A stretch of 64,000 nt of DNA from Tubiluchus corallicola (lineage: Eukaryota; Priapulida; Priapulimorpha; Priapulimorphida; Tubiluchidae). Below are positions 60,110 to 64,000 of this stretch, piece by piece (position 1 is the stretch's first letter; each line of letters starts with the position of its first letter). A program made the translations under genes and the position numbers. Location: contig JAQGDQ010000216.1 of the NCBI GenBank assembly GCA_030141605.1, positions 228,259 through 292,258 on the forward strand, written 5' to 3'. Under the pieces are notes generated by a model. It was not told the DNA's origin and did not search any database. It saw nothing but the letters and a program-made list of their open reading frames with translations.

Positions 60110-63067
60110 ATGCGTTGGCCAGTTATTATATTAGCATGTTTCTTTGTGGCTCTATTGATATCTTCGATATGCTCATTTGGGCAGGAGGCTTCAATTGGAG
60201 AAAGAGTACCGTTGTCTGCCTACGGAGGAGAGGAGTTTTTAAAAGATACTACTGCGAAAAAAGTGTCACAACTTCATGTAGAAGAGGAGCTTCTGAGAGA
60301 TAGTATTAGGGAAAAATCACCCCGATCAATCTATTATGACGGAGAGGTTTTTCCTGGAGATACTATAAGGGATGGAGAGCCTCGTTCGGATTATAACGGA
60401 GAGGTTTTTCCTGGAGATACTATAAGGGATAGAGAGCCTCGTTCGGATTATGACGGAGAGGTTTTTTTGGAAGATACCATTGGGGGAAGGTCACTCCGAT
60501 CTATTTATTATGACGGAGAAAATTCTTTGAGAGATACTATTTTACACGCTAATACTCCAGCAATTATAGACACTACCACAAACAGGTTGCTTTCTGATAC
60601 TATACCGCAAAGCAGTGCTACGGTATTTGATGAAGAGATTGACTATACTGCAACTGATTCAATAAAGCTTTCTATGGAAAGCAGAAAGGTATATTTGTTT
60701 GGTAATGCAGAAATTGAGTATAAAGATATAAAGCTTACGGCAGATTACATCGAGCTAGACCTTGATAGTAGCCAGGTTTATGCTGTTGGTGTTGAGGATA
60801 CTACCGGAACAGTTACAGGTAAGCCTGTTTTCACCCAGAAAGGAGAAGAGTTTAATGCTGATGCTCTGAGATATGACTTTAAGACCAAAAAGGGTTTAGT
60901 TTTTGGAGTTATAACTGAGCAAGAGGGGGGATATGTGCATAGTGGCCGTACAAAGCTTGTTAATGATTCAACTTATTGTTTGAAGGATGGGAAGTATACA
61001 ACATGTGATGCTGATCATCCCCATTTTTACCTTCAAATGACAAAGGCAAAAGTTATTTCGAACAATAAAATTGTGACAGGGCCTTCATATCTTGTTGTTG
61101 AAGATTTGCCTATTTATATTGCAATAATTCCTTTTGGGTTTTTCCCTAACTCTCCGACGTATTCATCTGGTTTTATTTTGCCGACGTATGGTGAAGAGGC
61201 CAACAGGGGTTTTTTCCTTAGAGACTTTGGGTATTATTGGGCTGCAAGTGATTATTTTGATCTTGTTGTGAGGGGAGATGTCTACTCCAAAGGCTCGAGA
61301 GGGGTTAAGATGCACAGTAATTATAAGCGTAGATATAAGTTTAGTGGTAATTTTGATTTAAAGTATTACAGAAATGTGATCGGGGAGGAGGGGTTGCCAG
61401 ATTATTCTCGTCAGAGTGATTTTGCCGTAGCGTGGAGCCACAGTATGGATACTAAAGCCATTCCCAGCCAAACATTTAGTGCCAGTGTGAACTACTCTAC
61501 AAGTCAGTTTGATCAAAATAATGCAAATTCATCTGAAAACTACCTCACTAACACAAAACAGTCGAGTATATCATATTCAAAACGCTGGGAAGGTACCCCA
61601 TTTAGTATTTCTGGTAGTTTAAGGCATTCACAAAATAGCCGTGATACAACCATTAGCCTTACTATGCCACAAATGACATTTACTATGTCAAGACTCTACC
61701 CTTTTAAGTCAAATAAGCGAGGTGGTAAGGAGAAATGGTATGAGAAGATTGGAGTAAACTATACACTTGATTTACAGAATAATATTAATACTAAAGAGTA
61801 TGAGCTGCTTAGCTCTTCCTTGAGTGACTGGGAAAATGGGATAAAGCATACTCTGCCTATTAGTACATCATTTAATGCGTTTAAGTATTTAACTGTGAGT
61901 CCTTCTGTTAACTATACGGAGAGGTGGTATAATAGTGAGATACGAAAGGAGTATGACTACGAAAGGAATCAAATGGTTGTTTCTGACACTATTTATGGTT
62001 TTACCAGAAGTAGTGACTACTCTTTTAGTTTAGGAGCATCGACAAAGCTGTATGGGTTTTATGCTCCATTAAAGGAAAACTCCAAGTTGGTGGCAGTGCG
62101 TCATATGATGACCCCCAGAGTGAGTTTTAGTATTAGGCCTGATTTTAGCGATCCGCGTTTTGGCCTGTATGAGACTGTTGAAGTGTATGATGATTCAGGT
62201 ACGCCTAAGTATTATACTTATCCATATCATGAAGGTGCAGTTTACGGCACTGCTAGTCCTGGGAGGTCAGGTTCAATTGGTTTTGGTTTGGATAACGTGT
62301 TGGAGATGAAAACTCTTAATACCAGGGATACTACCTCAAATGATAAGCATAAAAAGATAAGCCTGTTAGACCAACTTTCATTTAGCGGGTCATATAATCT
62401 TTTTGCAGATTCGCTGAACCTGTCTGTTATTAACATGAAAGGCAGAACGAAGGTGTCAAATGTAAATGTAAATTTTGGAGCGGTATTTGACCCGTATGCA
62501 TATTTAGATGGTCGTAAAGTTAATGTTTTTGAGTATTCCAATTCGGGAAAATTGGCCAGAATGACAAGTGCTGATCTCTCTTTTGGAATGTCTTTTAATT
62601 CCAAGCAGGGTGGGGGGAAAAAAAAGGAGAGCAGCTTTGGTGAATCCGAGGATAAAACTGAAGGAGAGGAGGCCTTTGAAGAGAGCTCAAGGAGTGTGTT
62701 ACCTGGAAAGTATTCTGATTATGCTGATTTTAATGTTAACTGGGATTTTCGTTTTGATTGCAGTTTTAGATATAGCAGAACTAATCCCGATGAGGCGGCT
62801 ACTATTACGCAGACAATTGATTTTGGAGGTAATCTAAATGTCACGAAAAAGTGGAAGTTTGGGTTTTCTTCAGGATATGATATTCAGAACAAGCAGATAA
62901 CATTTACACAGATGAATTTGTTTAGGGATATGCATTGCTGGCAGATGTCTCTTAGCTTGGTGCCGTTTGGTTATCGCCAAAGTTACAGTTTCACAATAAG
63001 GGCCAGTTCTTCTATGCTGAAAGATCTGAAACTTTCTAAGAGACAGAGCTTTTATGATAATAATTAA
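60110..63067 (+). CDS. lptD: LptD-like LPS assembly outer-membrane protein
   Basis: 985 residues with a signal peptide (PVIILACFFVALLISSICSF). Residues 75-150 contain tandem 19-residue repeats of the type GEVFPGDTIRDxEPRSDYx. An OstA/LptA-like beta-taco domain follows (KVYLFGNAEIEYKDIKLTAD, about 195-330, with SGRTKLVNDSTYCLKDGKYT) and then a large C-terminal beta-barrel (AIIPFGFFPNSPTYSSGFIL onward, ending in a KLSKRQSFYDN tail). Bacteroidota LptD homologues have this layout and insert LPS/LOS in the outer leaflet. Long and low-complexity segments near residue 840 (KKKESSFGESEDKTEGEE) suggest an extracellular loop. Confidence 0.8.
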   Translation: MRWPVIILACFFVALLISSICSFGQEASIGERVPLSAYGGEEFLKDTTAKKVSQLHVEEELLRDSIREKSPRSIYYDGEVFPGDTIRDGEPRSDYNGEVFPGDTIRDREPRSDYDGEVFLEDTIGGRSLRSIYYDGENSLRDTILHANTPAIIDTTTNRLLSDTIPQSSATVFDEEIDYTATDSIKLSMESRKVYLFGNAEIEYKDIKLTADYIELDLDSSQVYAVGVEDTTGTVTGKPVFTQKGEEFNADALRYDFKTKKGLVFGVITEQEGGYVHSGRTKLVNDSTYCLKDGKYTTCDADHPHFYLQMTKAKVISNNKIVTGPSYLVVEDLPIYIAIIPFGFFPNSPTYSSGFILPTYGEEANRGFFLRDFGYYWAASDYFDLVVRGDVYSKGSRGVKMHSNYKRRYKFSGNFDLKYYRNVIGEEGLPDYSRQSDFAVAWSHSMDTKAIPSQTFSASVNYSTSQFDQNNANSSENYLTNTKQSSISYSKRWEGTPFSISGSLRHSQNSRDTTISLTMPQMTFTMSRLYPFKSNKRGGKEKWYEKIGVNYTLDLQNNINTKEYELLSSSLSDWENGIKHTLPISTSFNAFKYLTVSPSVNYTERWYNSEIRKEYDYERNQMVVSDTIYGFTRSSDYSFSLGASTKLYGFYAPLKENSKLVAVRHMMTPRVSFSIRPDFSDPRFGLYETVEVYDDSGTPKYYTYPYHEGAVYGTASPGRSGSIGFGLDNVLEMKTLNTRDTTSNDKHKKISLLDQLSFSGSYNLFADSLNLSVINMKGRTKVSNVNVNFGAVFDPYAYLDGRKVNVFEYSNSGKLARMTSADLSFGMSFNSKQGGGKKKESSFGESEDKTEGEEAFEESSRSVLPGKYSDYADFNVNWDFRFDCSFRYSRTNPDEAATITQTIDFGGNLNVTKKWKFGFSSGYDIQNKQITFTQMNLFRDMHCWQMSLSLVPFGYRQSYSFTIRASSSMLKDLKLSKRQSFYDNN
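60330..60545 (+). repeat. Tandem 57-bp coding repeats in lptD N-terminal region
   Basis: Two almost identical 57-bp units (GGAGAGGTTTTTCCTGGAGA start) plus two or three diverged relatives. They encode an acidic linker between signal peptide and OstA domain. Confidence 0.7.
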
Positions 63068-63203
63068 AAAGTTGAATGCCATATTGGTCTTTGTCAGAGT
63101 TACTTATGCTAATAGAGTGTGATTTGTTTTTGAATTTTTTAGCATGAGATCTTTTCGGAGGTTTTATGTTTTATGATTTGTTATTGCAAGGGGTCTACTG
63201 CTT

Positions 63204-64000
63204 TTAGTAAGGAAATATTTTGTTTGTGGCCTTTTTGTGCTTAAAAATGGGGTGTCCAAAGATAGCCAGTAGTATGATTGATGTGCCTAAATAAAAGCCT
63301 GGTGTCATCTGCTCTGATTCACGAAATAGTAGCCAGGCTAAAGTTATACCGTACACTGGTTCTAGGTTTATAGTTAATGATACTATATATGCAGATAGTT
63401 TCTGCATTACTTTAACCTGTACAGCAAAAGCGTATGCAGTACATATAACGCCAAGTATAAGGAGGTATGCCAGGTCATTTGTGGGGGGCAACTGCAGGGG
63501 AAAGTCACCGGACAAGAGGAGGAATATTGTTATTCCTAGCAGGCCGCCTAACATTTCATAGAAGCTGATAATGGATGGCTGGTGCGTTTTTACAAGTTTT
63601 TTGTTTAGTACATTAAATATCACTGCTAGGAGAGAGGAGGTTAGCGCTGTGATAATGCCCGCTGTGTGGTTTGTTTCGAAGCGGAATATTATGTATAGCC
63701 CAATGATAATTACTATTCCAATTATAATTTCTAGTGCATCTACTTTTCGTTTGAAGACAATAGGTTCAATTATACTTGTAAAGAGTGCCATTGATGATAT
63801 ACAGCCTAATGTAACTGATATATTGGATATTTTGATTGCACCAAAAAAGGTTATCCAGTGAGCGCCTACAATCAAGCCTATCCCCAATACTTTATATGTT
63901 TCCTTTTTTGTGAGTGAAAAGTTTATTTTACTGATTTTAAAGAAGAGCAAAAATGCTATTGCTGAAATCAACATCCTGTACCATACCAGGTGAGTTGCAG
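63204..64000 (-). CDS. EamA/DMT-family transporter (partial, 5' end beyond window)
   Basis: At least 265 residues are visible; the frame is open to the window edge, with ATHLVWYRMLISAIAFLLFF being the usual second-helix region of EamA proteins, so about 30 N-terminal residues are missing. Two EamA repeats are seen (VLGIGLIVGAHWITFFGAIK in the first; VICTAYAFAVQVKVMQKL and LEPVYGITLAWLLFRES in the second) with about nine transmembrane helices. The substrate is unknown; family members export amino acids or metabolites. Confidence 0.8.
   Translation of the reverse strand, partial: ATHLVWYRMLISAIAFLLFFKISKINFSLTKKETYKVLGIGLIVGAHWITFFGAIKISNISVTLGCISSMALFTSIIEPIVFKRKVDALEIIIGIVIIIGLYIIFRFETNHTAGIITALTSSLLAVIFNVLNKKLVKTHQPSIISFYEMLGGLLGITIFLLLSGDFPLQLPPTNDLAYLLILGVICTAYAFAVQVKVMQKLSAYIVSLTINLEPVYGITLAWLLFRESEQMTPGFYLGTSIILLAIFGHPIFKHKKATNKIFPY

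Overview
The window looks like a chromosomal segment of a Bacteroidota bacterium, most likely order Bacteroidales. The evidence is gene content and style: split LysO halves, a pyrB-pyrI pair, a divergent amidase/LptD pair with an MlaD gene, DUF5018-type and GLUG-repeat lipoproteins, TAnnTTTG-like -7 boxes, and AT-rich spacers. This assignment is inference from content. No rRNA or tRNA gene was seen.

Left host part (1-5931): a GyrI-like protein, a co-directional cluster of an AGE-family sugar epimerase, a deoxyhypusine-synthase-like protein and an RfaE-like PfkB kinase, then the replicative helicase dnaB. Just after dnaB lies a complete-looking Mu-like (transposable, contractile-tailed) prophage of about 40 kb (about 5.93-46.33 kb). 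Its late genes form two arms running outward from a divergent promoter at 20.1-20.2 kb. The leftward arm holds the prohead protease/scaffold, capsid, sheath, tube, tail chaperone, tape measure, baseplate/neck genes, portal, MuF head protein, tail fibres and lysis genes. The rightward arm holds terminase, spike, gp25, gpD, baseplate J, gpI-like protein and a very long YadA-repeat fibre with a self-cleaving S74 chaperone. The early module (39.6-45.7 kb) has GemA-like, DUF3164, RecA-like ATPase, MuB-like and MuA-like genes, a Ner-like HTH and a divergent XRE repressor.

Between the YadA fibre and the early module sits an 11-kb cargo array (28.68-39.56 kb): three paralogous giant lipoproteins (DUF5018-like domains plus GLUG beta-helix repeats). 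Two have a recognisable promoter of their own. The units are separated by direct copies of a short MITE-like element that carries a terminator, and by fragments of an IS256-type transposase. This is moron/lysogenic-conversion architecture. A decayed, rearranged piece of the same module (GemA fragment joined to a GLUG-gene 3' end) lies about 9 kb beyond the prophage, at 55.05-55.56 kb next to dnaA.

Right host part (46.3-64 kb): split lysO, an intact IS4-like insertion sequence with a 5-bp target duplication, aconitase, miaA, a GAF/fRMsr protein, pyrI, pyrB, a degenerate-looking IMPACT/YigZ gene, dnaA, an MlaD gene with a SPOR-like tail, an N-acetylmuramoyl-L-alanine amidase, an LptD-like protein and a partial EamA transporter. 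A diverged intergenic repeat of roughly 100 bp occurs at several host sites.

The most noteworthy signals are: (1) a textbook -1 frameshift signal joining portal to the MuF head protein, whose tail end looks like a CdiA/PBECR-type nuclease domain; (2) a symmetric dyad placed exactly 21 bp from two identical -7 boxes of the divergent late promoters; (3) the MITE-bounded GLUG lipoprotein cargo array.
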